Source of the DNA: an uncultured Alistipes sp.
GTDB taxonomy: Bacteria > Bacteroidota > Bacteroidia > Bacteroidales > Rikenellaceae
DNA: 64,000 nt
Reading direction: 5' to 3'
Assembly: GCF_963931675.1 (NCBI RefSeq)
Contig: NZ_OZ007039.1
Coordinates: 3,199,806 to 3,263,805, forward strand
The translations under genes were made by a program, and so were the position numbers. How positions within the stretch are numbered: the stretch's first letter is position 1; every line of letters begins with the position of its first letter. The notes beneath the pieces were generated by a model that worked only from the letters and a program-made list of their open reading frames with translations, ran no database searches and was not told where the DNA came from. This document shows, one piece after another, positions 18,790 through 25,902 of this stretch.

Positions 18790-19527
18790 TCAGGCCCGGT
18801 TCTCCTGCCACTCCACGCTGGCCCGGACCGCCACCGTGCCGTCGGCCGAAATCTCGAACAGCGCCAAGCGTTCCCGCAACTCGCAACCCACCGTCAGCGT
18901 CTGCCCGAAACGGCTCTCCTTCAGGAAGTGGATGTCCAGACGCATCGGCAACTCGCACGTCAGCATCTCGACAGGAAGCATGTCGAACATCATCTCAATA
19001 TAGCGCATCGTATTGACATGGCGGTTGAAGTCGATGTCGCTGTAAACGACCCGGTGTTCGGAGCACTGCGTGGGCGCCACCGAGCGGATCTTGCGCGGCA
19101 TGGCTGCCGGCGGCGGCACGGGAACCACCGCCTCCTCGTGTTCGCGCCCGACCCACGAGAGGTCCACGGCCGAGCGAGTCGTCAGGTCGATCATCGCCCA
19201 CTGCGTCACGGCCCGTCCGAACTCGCGGCCCGCAGCGTCGGTCAGCGTGAAGTTTCGGGTCGACAGGACCCGGCCGTAGTCGCTGATCCACGTCGCCACC
19301 GTATAGCCCGTGTACTGTTCGGGACGACGGTCGATCTCGACGGCCATCCGCGACAGCACCCACGAATGGTTGTCGGCATTGAGCACATCCACTCCGAACC
19401 CCTTGCCGTAGGCGTCCAGGCCCGCCGTATTGAGAATCGAGGAGCTCAGCGACGCCAGCGTCGCCCGCAACGTGAAGTCCACATCCTGCGGCTCCACCCG
19501 GTAATTATAAAGCGATTTCTCTGCCAT
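18790..19527 (-). CDS. acyl-ACP thioesterase
   Basis: A 245-residue acyl-ACP thioesterase of the FatA/FatB-related bacterial type, which hydrolyses acyl-ACP to release free fatty acids. Two hot-dog domains are visible: an N-terminal one from about 5-130 (VEPQDVDFTLRATLASLSSSILNTA ends of the signature split across about 10-35, then WVLSRMAVEIDRRP) and a C-terminal one from about 145-245 (YSDIDFNRHVNTMRYIEMMFD). In Bacteroidota these enzymes are common and may set fatty-acid release or chain length. It is a single gene with a TAnnTTTG element 19 bases upstream of the ATG. Confidence 0.88.
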   Translation of the reverse strand: MAEKSLYNYRVEPQDVDFTLRATLASLSSSILNTAGLDAYGKGFGVDVLNADNHSWVLSRMAVEIDRRPEQYTGYTVATWISDYGRVLSTRNFTLTDAAGREFGRAVTQWAMIDLTTRSAVDLSWVGREHEEAVVPVPPPAAMPRKIRSVAPTQCSEHRVVYSDIDFNRHVNTMRYIEMMFDMLPVEMLTCELPMRLDIHFLKESRFGQTLTVGCELRERLALFEISADGTVAVRASVEWQENRA

Positions 19528-19545
19528 ATCCGCATTTTAGCAGTA

Positions 19546-19553
19546 CAAATATA
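19546..19553 (-). promoter_or_regulatory. -7 element of the thioesterase promoter
   Basis: On the minus strand the sequence reads TATATTTG, matching TAnnTTTG, 19 bases upstream of the thioesterase ATG. Confidence 0.6.
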
Positions 19554-19601
19554 AAAAAATTTCACTATATTGCCATATCGTTCATCTCAAAACCACACCT
19601 T

Positions 19602-20213
19602 ATGGAGACAAAAAAACTCGACTTCTCGACAACGCTGAAAGACGCGATTTCCATCGGTCTGAAGAACGCACCTTCGGTCATCGCCGCCGTAATCCTCTGG
19701 CTCATCACCATCTGGGTGCCCTACATCAACGTCGGGACGACCATTGCCATCACCCTGCTGCCCACCCAGTTGGCCAAGGGCAAAATCATCAACCCGCTGA
19801 GTATCTTCGAGGGCAAATACCGCCGGTACATGGGTGAATACTTCATCACCATGGGTCTGATGATCTTCCCGATCCTCATCGGGGTCATCTTCATGTTCGT
19901 GCCGGCCATCGTGCTCTCGATCGCCTGGACGCTCTCCTACTACTTCCTCATCGAGAAGGGCAAGAACCCCATCCAGGCCATCAAGGCGTCGAACGACGCC
20001 ACCTATGGCAGCAAGTGGATCATGTTCGCCGCCAAACTCGTCGTCGGCATCATCGCCGGTATCTTCCTGGCGATCTTCCAGGTCCTCTGCTACGCCATCG
20101 ACGTGGAATTCATCACCTTCGTCGTGATGTTCGTCCTCTACGTCCTGGTCATCTCGATCGACATGGCCGTCAACGCCTCCTTCTGGAAACAGCTCAAGGA
20201 CAACGTGGAGTAA
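19602..20213 (+). CDS. unrecognised integral membrane protein (203 aa)
   Basis: A 203-residue inner-membrane protein that I do not assign to a named family. Hydrophobic segments include APSVIAAVILWLITIWVPYI (about 26-45), a long one around GLMIFPILIGVIFMFVPAIV (about 86-105), LVVGIIAGIFLAIFQVLCYA and FVVMFVLYVLVISIDMA, so four to six helices. The N-terminus is soluble (METKKLDFSTTLKDAISIG). The overall pattern resembles DUF975-like or glycerophosphoryl-diester-phosphodiesterase-membrane-domain-like proteins. It is divergent from the thioesterase gene and followed by a terminator. Confidence 0.7.
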   Translation: METKKLDFSTTLKDAISIGLKNAPSVIAAVILWLITIWVPYINVGTTIAITLLPTQLAKGKIINPLSIFEGKYRRYMGEYFITMGLMIFPILIGVIFMFVPAIVLSIAWTLSYYFLIEKGKNPIQAIKASNDATYGSKWIMFAAKLVVGIIAGIFLAIFQVLCYAIDVEFITFVVMFVLYVLVISIDMAVNASFWKQLKDNVE

Positions 20214-20232
20214 CTCCTCCGGCCCAAAAACC

Positions 20233-20263
20233 AAAGACGACCCTTTGCGGGCCGTCTTTTTTT
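20233..20263 (+). terminator. intrinsic terminator after the 203-aa membrane protein
   Basis: Stem AAAGACG / CGTCTTT with inner CCC/GGG pairing and a following run of seven T bases. Confidence 0.8.
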
Positions 20264-20301
20264 ATGTTCGATCGAAATTTACCGAAAAACGATAAATATT
20301 A

Positions 20302-20331
20302 TTTGTTTTTCGAAATTTTCTCGTATCTTTG
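20302..20331 (+). promoter_or_regulatory. promoter of the DUF2975-HTH operon
   Basis: TTTG at 20302-20305 and TATCTTTG at 20324-20331 are separated by 18 bases, close to the Bacteroidota consensus, 25 bases upstream of the chosen ATG at 20357. Confidence 0.75.
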
Positions 20332-20356
20332 CTCTCGCAACAACAAAGCACAAGCC

Positions 20357-21067
20357 ATGCAGAACAAAAAATCGCTCCTCAAGCGGCTGCTGTTCCTCTA
20401 CATCGCCCTCTTCCTGGTCATCGCCACAGGCCTTGTCCACAGCCTCCTGGGCGACTTCGGCCGCGGAGCCGCCGACGGAATGGAGATGGGGACCCGGATC
20501 GCCGAAAAACTCCAGCAGGGAGACCCCCGGATGATCTATCTGCTCGGCGACGTCCACATCATCGACGACAGCAAAAACTCCTCCCCGATCCGTAACGGCG
20601 CCGTCGAGATCGAACCCGTCGTCACGCGCATGGACCTCATCGTCGACGAGCCCGCCAAAACGGTCTCCCCGCTCGGAATCGCCTTCCACGCAGTGGGCGG
20701 CAGCCCCTGGATCTACCTCTTCGCCTTGCTGATCCCGCTGTTCCTGCTGGCCGTCATCATACTGATGGTCATCATCATCCGCTCCGTACGCCGCTCCATC
20801 CGCGAAGAGCGGCCGCTCAACCGCCGCAACGTCTGGTACCTGCGCTCGATCGGCATGCTGACCATCCTCATCGAACTGGCCAACTCGCTGTTCAACCATA
20901 TCATGAACCTCCGCGCCGCCGAACTCCTCGCCAACAGCGGTTACACCGTCGATACCGGATTCGACCTCTCCTACTCGATGGTCATCATGGGAATCCTGAT
21001 CCTCTTCGCCGCCGAGGTATTCGCCATCGGCCAGAACCTCAGCGAAGAACAGAAACTAACTATCTAA
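20357..21067 (+). CDS. DUF2975 membrane protein
   Basis: A 236-residue membrane protein. The ATG at 20357 was chosen because it follows a good promoter and starts the MQNKKSLLKRLLFLYIALFL segment; the frame is open further upstream only by chance. Helices: about 12-30, a long soluble loop about 35-115, then LFALLIPLFLLAVIILMVII (about 125-145), and two more helices towards the C-terminus. The pattern matches DUF2975. Genes of this family are often followed directly by a small Xre/Cro-type regulator, as here (11-base gap), so the pair forms a likely membrane-linked regulatory module of unknown signal. Confidence 0.8.
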   Translation: MQNKKSLLKRLLFLYIALFLVIATGLVHSLLGDFGRGAADGMEMGTRIAEKLQQGDPRMIYLLGDVHIIDDSKNSSPIRNGAVEIEPVVTRMDLIVDEPAKTVSPLGIAFHAVGGSPWIYLFALLIPLFLLAVIILMVIIIRSVRRSIREERPLNRRNVWYLRSIGMLTILIELANSLFNHIMNLRAAELLANSGYTVDTGFDLSYSMVIMGILILFAAEVFAIGQNLSEEQKLTI

Positions 21068-21078
21068 AATCCGTCACC

Positions 21079-21300
21079 ATGGCCATAATCATCAATATCG
21101 ACGTCATGATGGCAAAACGCAAAATCTCGCTCGGGGAACTCGCCGAGCGCGTCGACATCACCCCGGCAAACCTCTCGATCCTCAAGAACGGAAAGGCCCG
21201 CGCCATCCGCTTCTCGACCCTCGAAGCCATCTGCCGCGAACTCGACTGCCAGCCCGGCGACATCATCGAATACCGCCCGGACAAATCCGAAAACCAATAA
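21079..21300 (+). CDS. Cro/C1-type helix-turn-helix regulator (YozG-like)
   Basis: A 73-residue DNA-binding protein that is almost entirely one HTH_XRE domain: KISLGELAERVDITPANLSI covers helices 2 and 3, and CRELDCQPGDIIEYRPD is the typical end of YozG-like small regulators. It lies 11 bases after the DUF2975 gene, the usual arrangement, and probably controls that operon. No operator could be identified by eye. Confidence 0.9.
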   Translation: MAIIINIDVMMAKRKISLGELAERVDITPANLSILKNGKARAIRFSTLEAICRELDCQPGDIIEYRPDKSENQ

Positions 21301-21321
21301 CTCATTTAATAAAACACTCGA

Positions 21322-24159
21322 ATGAAGAGATTGCTTCTGTTCGCGCTGGCGACATTCACCGTCTGCAGCGCCGCGGCGCAGATGAATCAGCCGATTCCCG
21401 CCGATCCCGAGCTCCGCACGGGAAAACTCGAAAACGGTATGACCTACTACGTCCGTCACAACGAAAAGCCCAAAGGTCAGGCCGATTTCTACATCATCCA
21501 CAACGTCGGAGCCATCCAGGAGGATGATTCCCAGCAGGGTCTGGCCCACTTCCTCGAACACATGGCCTTCAACGGTACGAAGAACCTCCCCGGCAAGCAG
21601 ATGATCGAATACCTCGAAACCATCGGCGTGAAGTTCGGGGCCAACCTCAACGCCGGAACCAGCTGGGACCAGACCGTCTACAACATCTCCGACGTCCCGA
21701 CCTCGCGCGAGGGGATCATCGACTCGGCGCTGCTGATCCTCCACGACTGGTCGCACTTCATCACACTCGCCCCCGAGGAGATCGACTCCGAGCGCGGCGT
21801 CATCATGGAGGAGCTCCGCACGCGTGACGGAGCCTCGTGGCGCTCCTCGATGAAGCTCCTCCAGGCCCTCGGAAAAGGAACCAGGTACGAACACCGCAAC
21901 CTGATCGGGTATCTCGACGGCCTGAAGAGTTTCGAACACCAGGCGCTCGCCGATTTCTACCACAAATGGTACCGTCCCGACTACCAGGCCGTGATCGTCG
22001 TGGGCGACATCGACGCCGAGGCCGTCGAGGCCAAGATCAAGAAGCTGATGTCCGACATCCCGGCCCCGGCCGCCGACGCCGCACAGAAGGAGAAGATCGT
22101 CGTCCCGGACAACGAGGAGCCGATCGTCAGCATCTACACCGACCCCGAGATGCAGGGAACCAAGGTCCAGCTCTTCATCAAACGCCCGGCCTTCCCCTCG
22201 GCTCTGGCCAATACGGTAAGCTGGGAAGCCGCCAACGTCATCGAATCCTACATCACCGTCATGGAGAATGCCCGCCTGCAGGAGATCGCCATGCAGCCCG
22301 ATGCGCCGTTCCTCGGAGCCGGCATGGGTTCGGGTGACGTCATCGGCGTCATCCCCACGCTCAACGCCACGGTCTTCATCGCCATGACCCAGGAGGGAAA
22401 ACTCAACCGCGGATTCGAAACCCTCTACACCGAAATGGAGCGTATGCGCCGCTACGGATTCACCCAGGGTGAGTTCGAACGTGCCCAGGAGAACCTCATG
22501 CGTCAGGTCGAGCGCACCTACGCCAACCGCAATGACCGCCAGAACAGCTCGTTCGTACAGACGTACCTGAACAACTTCCAGAAGAACACCCCGATCCCCG
22601 ATGCCGAAACCGAATGGCAGCTCGACAGCATGCTCGTCAAGATGATCAACGTCGAGATGGTCAACGCCTTTGCCCAGCAGACCGTCACCCCGACCAATCA
22701 GGTCATCATCGTCACGGCTCCCGAGAAGGAGGGGCTCGCTGCCCCCACGGCCGAGGAGCTGCTCGCAATCCGCGAGAAGGTCGCAGCCGCGGATGTGAAA
22801 CCCTATGAAGACAACGTCGTCAAGGAGCCGCTGATCCCCGAAGGAACCCAGCTCAAGGGTTCGAAGGTGAAGAAAACCGTCGAGGATCCCCGCCTCGGAA
22901 CCACCGAATGGACGCTCGCCAACGGCGTGAAGGTCGTCGTCAAGAAGACCGACTTCAAGGCCGACGAAGTGCTGATGAGCGCCGTGGCAAAAGGTGGTCT
23001 CTCGCGGCTCTCCGACGAGGAGTTCTACATGGGTGAGATGATGCCCGCCATCAACTCCATGTCGGGGGTCGGCAAGTTCTCCGCCACCGAGCTCAAGAAG
23101 CAACTCTCCGGAAAAACCGCCGGCGTGCAGCCCGCCGTCGGCAACTACTCCAGCACGATGAACGGTTCGGCGTCGCCCAAGGATGTCGAGACCATGCTCC
23201 AGTTGCTCTACCTCCACTTCTCGCAGCCCCGCTTCGACCGAAACGACTACGACAACCTCATCACAATGCTCCGTTCGCAACTCGCCAACGCCCAGTCGAG
23301 CCCCGACTTCCGGATGCAGGAGAAGACGCTGGAGACCATCTACGGAAACAACCCCCGCCGCCGGATGGTATCGAACGAGATTATCGACGGTTTCGATTTC
23401 GAGAAACTCCCCGCCATCTACGCCAAACTCTACCCCGGTGCCAACAGTTTCGTCTTCACGTTCGTCGGGAACATCGACCCCGAAGTGCTGAAACCCCTGG
23501 TCGAGAAGTACATCGGCTCGCTTCCCACGACCAAGAAGCCGATGACCTGGCAGGACGACAAGGCCGAGCCGGTCAAGGGTGCGATCACCGAAGATTTCCG
23601 CGTGGCGATGCAGCAGCCCAAAGTCTCGGTATGCTACTACTTCTCGGGCGAAATGCCCTACACGTTCCGCGACAAGCTCTCCCTGACGTTCCTGACCCAG
23701 GCGCTCAACTCCCGCTACCTGGAGTCGATCCGCGAGGAGAAGGGCGGAACCTACGGCGTACAGGTCGGCGGTTCGACGGATTACATCCCCAAGGAGAGCT
23801 ACGACATGACCATTTCGTTCGACACCAACGAGCAGATGGCCGACGAACTCTGTGAAATCATCCTGCAGGAGATCCGCCAGATTGCCGAAAACGGCCCCAA
23901 GAGCGAGGATATAGAGAAGACCCGTGAATTCCTGCTCAAGAGTTGGCAGAACAGCCTCCAGAAGAACAACGGATGGCTCGGGTACATTCAGGCCAAGTAC
24001 GGTTCCGGTCTCGACTACGTCGGAGAATACGAGCAGTCGCTCCGCGCACTGACCAATGCCGACGTACAGAAAATGGCCCAGAAGGTCCTGGCCGACGGCA
24101 ATCTCGTGAAGGTCATCATGCGTCCCGAGAAGGCTGCAGAGGCTCCGGCCGAGAAATAG
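21322..24159 (+). CDS. M16 family zinc metallopeptidase (two-domain, exported)
   Basis: A 945-residue insulinase-type peptidase with an N-terminal signal peptide (LLFALATFTVCSAAAQ, cleavage after AAA). The active-site inverted motif HFLEH is at residues 76-80 (His76, Glu79, His80), followed about 70 residues later by the SERGVIMEE segment expected to carry the third zinc ligand. A second, inactive M16-type half starts near residue 525 (WTLANGVKVVVKKTDFKADE) and lacks HxxEH. The length matches periplasmic pitrilysin-like peptidases of Bacteroidota, which degrade peptides imported across the outer membrane. It is 21 bases after the HTH gene; a strong terminator follows. Confidence 0.93.
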   Translation: MKRLLLFALATFTVCSAAAQMNQPIPADPELRTGKLENGMTYYVRHNEKPKGQADFYIIHNVGAIQEDDSQQGLAHFLEHMAFNGTKNLPGKQMIEYLETIGVKFGANLNAGTSWDQTVYNISDVPTSREGIIDSALLILHDWSHFITLAPEEIDSERGVIMEELRTRDGASWRSSMKLLQALGKGTRYEHRNLIGYLDGLKSFEHQALADFYHKWYRPDYQAVIVVGDIDAEAVEAKIKKLMSDIPAPAADAAQKEKIVVPDNEEPIVSIYTDPEMQGTKVQLFIKRPAFPSALANTVSWEAANVIESYITVMENARLQEIAMQPDAPFLGAGMGSGDVIGVIPTLNATVFIAMTQEGKLNRGFETLYTEMERMRRYGFTQGEFERAQENLMRQVERTYANRNDRQNSSFVQTYLNNFQKNTPIPDAETEWQLDSMLVKMINVEMVNAFAQQTVTPTNQVIIVTAPEKEGLAAPTAEELLAIREKVAAADVKPYEDNVVKEPLIPEGTQLKGSKVKKTVEDPRLGTTEWTLANGVKVVVKKTDFKADEVLMSAVAKGGLSRLSDEEFYMGEMMPAINSMSGVGKFSATELKKQLSGKTAGVQPAVGNYSSTMNGSASPKDVETMLQLLYLHFSQPRFDRNDYDNLITMLRSQLANAQSSPDFRMQEKTLETIYGNNPRRRMVSNEIIDGFDFEKLPAIYAKLYPGANSFVFTFVGNIDPEVLKPLVEKYIGSLPTTKKPMTWQDDKAEPVKGAITEDFRVAMQQPKVSVCYYFSGEMPYTFRDKLSLTFLTQALNSRYLESIREEKGGTYGVQVGGSTDYIPKESYDMTISFDTNEQMADELCEIILQEIRQIAENGPKSEDIEKTREFLLKSWQNSLQKNNGWLGYIQAKYGSGLDYVGEYEQSLRALTNADVQKMAQKVLADGNLVKVIMRPEKAAEAPAEK

Positions 24160-24197
24160 GCATCCGCCCCGCACCGGGTTCTACCCGGAGAAGGAGA

Positions 24198-24229
24198 GCG
24201 GCCGACACGTGTGTGTCGGCCGCTTTTTT
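24198..24229 (+). terminator. intrinsic terminator of the M16 peptidase gene
   Basis: A perfect 11-bp stem (GCGGCCGACAC / GTGTCGGCCGC) with a 4-base loop is followed by six T bases. Confidence 0.95.
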
Positions 24230-24248
24230 GCGGCGCGCCCCTTTAAGA

Positions 24249-24385
24249 AGAAAGGGGTTCTGTGGGCGAAGGTGGCTTCAAGGGGTTTCCGATCCAGTTC
24301 TGCGCTTCGACCGTTGGATGCGGATTCACGCCGCGGAAACCATTCACGGGTTCAGCAGCCCACAAAACCGGTCTCTTAGACCGGT
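24249..24385 (+). repeat. structured intergenic element, copy A
   Basis: First of two related elements in the 458-base gap between the M16 gene and the DUF5689 lipoprotein. Pairings visible: outer stem TGTGGGC (24261-24267) / GCCCACA (24358-24364), inner stem GGTTTCCG (24284-24291) / CGGAAACC (24334-24341), then a terminator-like hairpin ACCGGTCT / AGACCGGT (24367-24385) followed by T bases. The conserved blocks GTTTCCGATCC, GCGCTTCGACC and GGTTCAGCAGCC occur at the same offsets in copy B. No protein is encoded. It may be a small RNA or a repeated intergenic element; the family is unknown to me. Confidence 0.65.
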
Positions 24386-24395
24386 CGGTTTTTAC

Positions 24396-24423
24396 GGCGC
24401 TTTTTGCCGATCCAAAAAGCGCC
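24396..24423 (+). terminator. perfect hairpin between the two structured elements
   Basis: GGCGCTTTTTG / CAAAAAGCGCC forms an 11-bp stem with a 6-base loop, immediately followed by TTTT; it looks like a terminator placed between element copies A and B. Confidence 0.6.
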
Positions 24424-24427
24424 TTTT

Positions 24428-24561
24428 AAAAAGGGGTTTTGTGGGCGAGGGTATCAGTGAAGGGTTTCCGATCCGGTTCCGCGCTTCGACCCTCGTATGC
24501 GGGTAAAAGTTGCGGAAACCACGTGAGGTTCAGCAGCCCATAAATCCGGCTTCTTAAGCCG
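24428..24561 (+). repeat. structured intergenic element, copy B
   Basis: Second copy of the element at 24249. Outer stem TGTGGGC (24440-24446) / GCCCATA (24536-24542), inner stem GGTTTCCG / CGGAAACC at the same spacing as in copy A, and a terminal hairpin CCGGCTT / AAGCCGG that differs in sequence from copy A but keeps its pairing. It is followed by another perfect 11-bp hairpin (24561-24586). Confidence 0.65.
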
Positions 24562-24586
24562 GCGGCCCGGGACTTCCCGGGCCGCC
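24561..24586. terminator. GC-rich hairpin before the end of the DUF5689 lipoprotein gene
   Basis: GGCGGCCCGGG / CCCGGGCCGCC is a perfect 11-bp stem with a 4-base loop, 31 bases from the stop of the minus-strand gene. It could end either transcript, although no T-run is adjacent. Confidence 0.45.
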
Positions 24587-24617
24587 TCACCTTATTATCG
24601 ATAAGCGCGGAAAAACG

Positions 24618-25880
24618 CTATTCGCCGCCTTCCATACCGCCCATCGGATCGTTCTTCACGGGAGGATTGAACGGATCGTACTCCGCATACCCGTTTTTGT
24701 ATGCCCAACGAGCCAGTTCGTCGGCTTCAGCCTCCGTCAACAGATCCTCGGCCTTGAAGTCGAGGTCCTCCAGCCGGCTCACCGAAATCTGGTACTGCGC
24801 ATAATCACGGCTGCCTCCGGTAAACGAACTCTCTCTCGAATAGATCGCATAGATACCCAGCACCGTACCGACCGCACCGTCCTTCGGAATCGGCTTCATG
24901 GCAAACTGCGAATAACCGCTCGTGCGAACCGAGTAAACACCCGGATCCGACGTATAAACGGCCGCATCGTTGTACGAAATCAGCACCGAACCATACAGAC
25001 GCACGTTGTTAATGTTGTAGGCCCAATAGTACCAGGGGGCATTCTGCGGCGAGCCCGAGTCGGTCACTACCCACGTCGGGAAGGAGCTGTCATACGAACC
25101 GTTTTTCATGACGGGATTGACCACCTGATCCTGGTTCGGCACCCCGGCATAACGCACCTTGATGTTATTGAAACGCACCAAACGGCCCAATGCCTGCTCG
25201 CCCAGCGCCGTCTGATAGTTCGAGGCATCCACGTCGAGAATATCCGAATCATCCAGCTTGACCCGTTCGCCCGGGAAGACGCTCAGTTTCGCAATGTTCG
25301 GATTGTCCAGGTTCGAGTTCGCATAGAAGCGGTGATTTCCGCCCGCATTGTTCGAATCCGACGGTGCATCGCCGATCGAGAGCATCATCCGGTAGTTGCC
25401 CAGGTAGAGTCCGTCGAGGCGGACATAGACCCACTGGCTCTCCATCGTATTCAGATCGAGGTAGTAATCCAGGTAGAGACCGTTGTAGAGTTTCAACTCG
25501 ATGGCCGCCGTACCGTCGTAGATGTACAGCGACTTGTAGATGTTACCCTGGCGGTCGCTGCTGATCACCTTGCCCTTGATGTAGTAGTTCGCAGCATCCG
25601 ACCAGCCCCGCAGGCCGGGGAATTTCGTCTTGTCCTGCTCTTCGGACGTAAGCTCTCCGAACTTCACCGTCTGCGTCGTCTCCCAATCGCGGTTGGTACC
25701 CGTGCCCGAAATCGGTCCGAAGTAATCCTTCACCTCCTTGATCGTCACATGTTCGAGACCCAGGGCCGTCATGTCGGTGTCGGTATAGAGTTTCCGGGGC
25801 GCCGGGGTATCGAAATCGTTGTAGCAGCCTGCGGCCAACGCGCCGACAAGAACCGCCAAAGCTATTTTAAGATTTTTCAT
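24618..25880 (-). CDS. DUF5689 domain lipoprotein
   Basis: A 420-residue lipoprotein. The ATG at 25880 begins the signal (VLVGALAAGC, Cys at about 19), followed by YNDFDTP; the frame extends 14 codons upstream without a signal. Residues of about 60-290 match the DUF5689 pattern (ANYYIKGKVISSDRQGNIYK, then IELKLYNGLYLDY), a predicted OB-like beta domain, and a C-terminal beta region follows. DUF5689 proteins are commonly encoded beside TonB-dependent receptors and secreted nucleases in Bacteroidota. Here it is the last gene of a five-gene operon, 22 bases after the receptor, and it may act as its surface-exposed binding partner, taking the place SusD has in glycan systems (inference). Confidence 0.75.
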   Translation of the reverse strand: MKNLKIALAVLVGALAAGCYNDFDTPAPRKLYTDTDMTALGLEHVTIKEVKDYFGPISGTGTNRDWETTQTVKFGELTSEEQDKTKFPGLRGWSDAANYYIKGKVISSDRQGNIYKSLYIYDGTAAIELKLYNGLYLDYYLDLNTMESQWVYVRLDGLYLGNYRMMLSIGDAPSDSNNAGGNHRFYANSNLDNPNIAKLSVFPGERVKLDDSDILDVDASNYQTALGEQALGRLVRFNNIKVRYAGVPNQDQVVNPVMKNGSYDSSFPTWVVTDSGSPQNAPWYYWAYNINNVRLYGSVLISYNDAAVYTSDPGVYSVRTSGYSQFAMKPIPKDGAVGTVLGIYAIYSRESSFTGGSRDYAQYQISVSRLEDLDFKAEDLLTEAEADELARWAYKNGYAEYDPFNPPVKNDPMGGMEGGE

Positions 25881-25902
25881 AATCGTGTGTCCTTCTCGGT
25901 TG

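Noticed and set aside
21064..24174. Very long minus-strand frame opposite the M16 peptidase gene
   Set aside because: It mirrors a strongly supported gene; the translation has no signal, domain or sensible start. High GC content opens long antisense frames throughout this window (also opposite 519-2198, 13301-15289, 15305-17311, 48730-50913 and 58965-61007).
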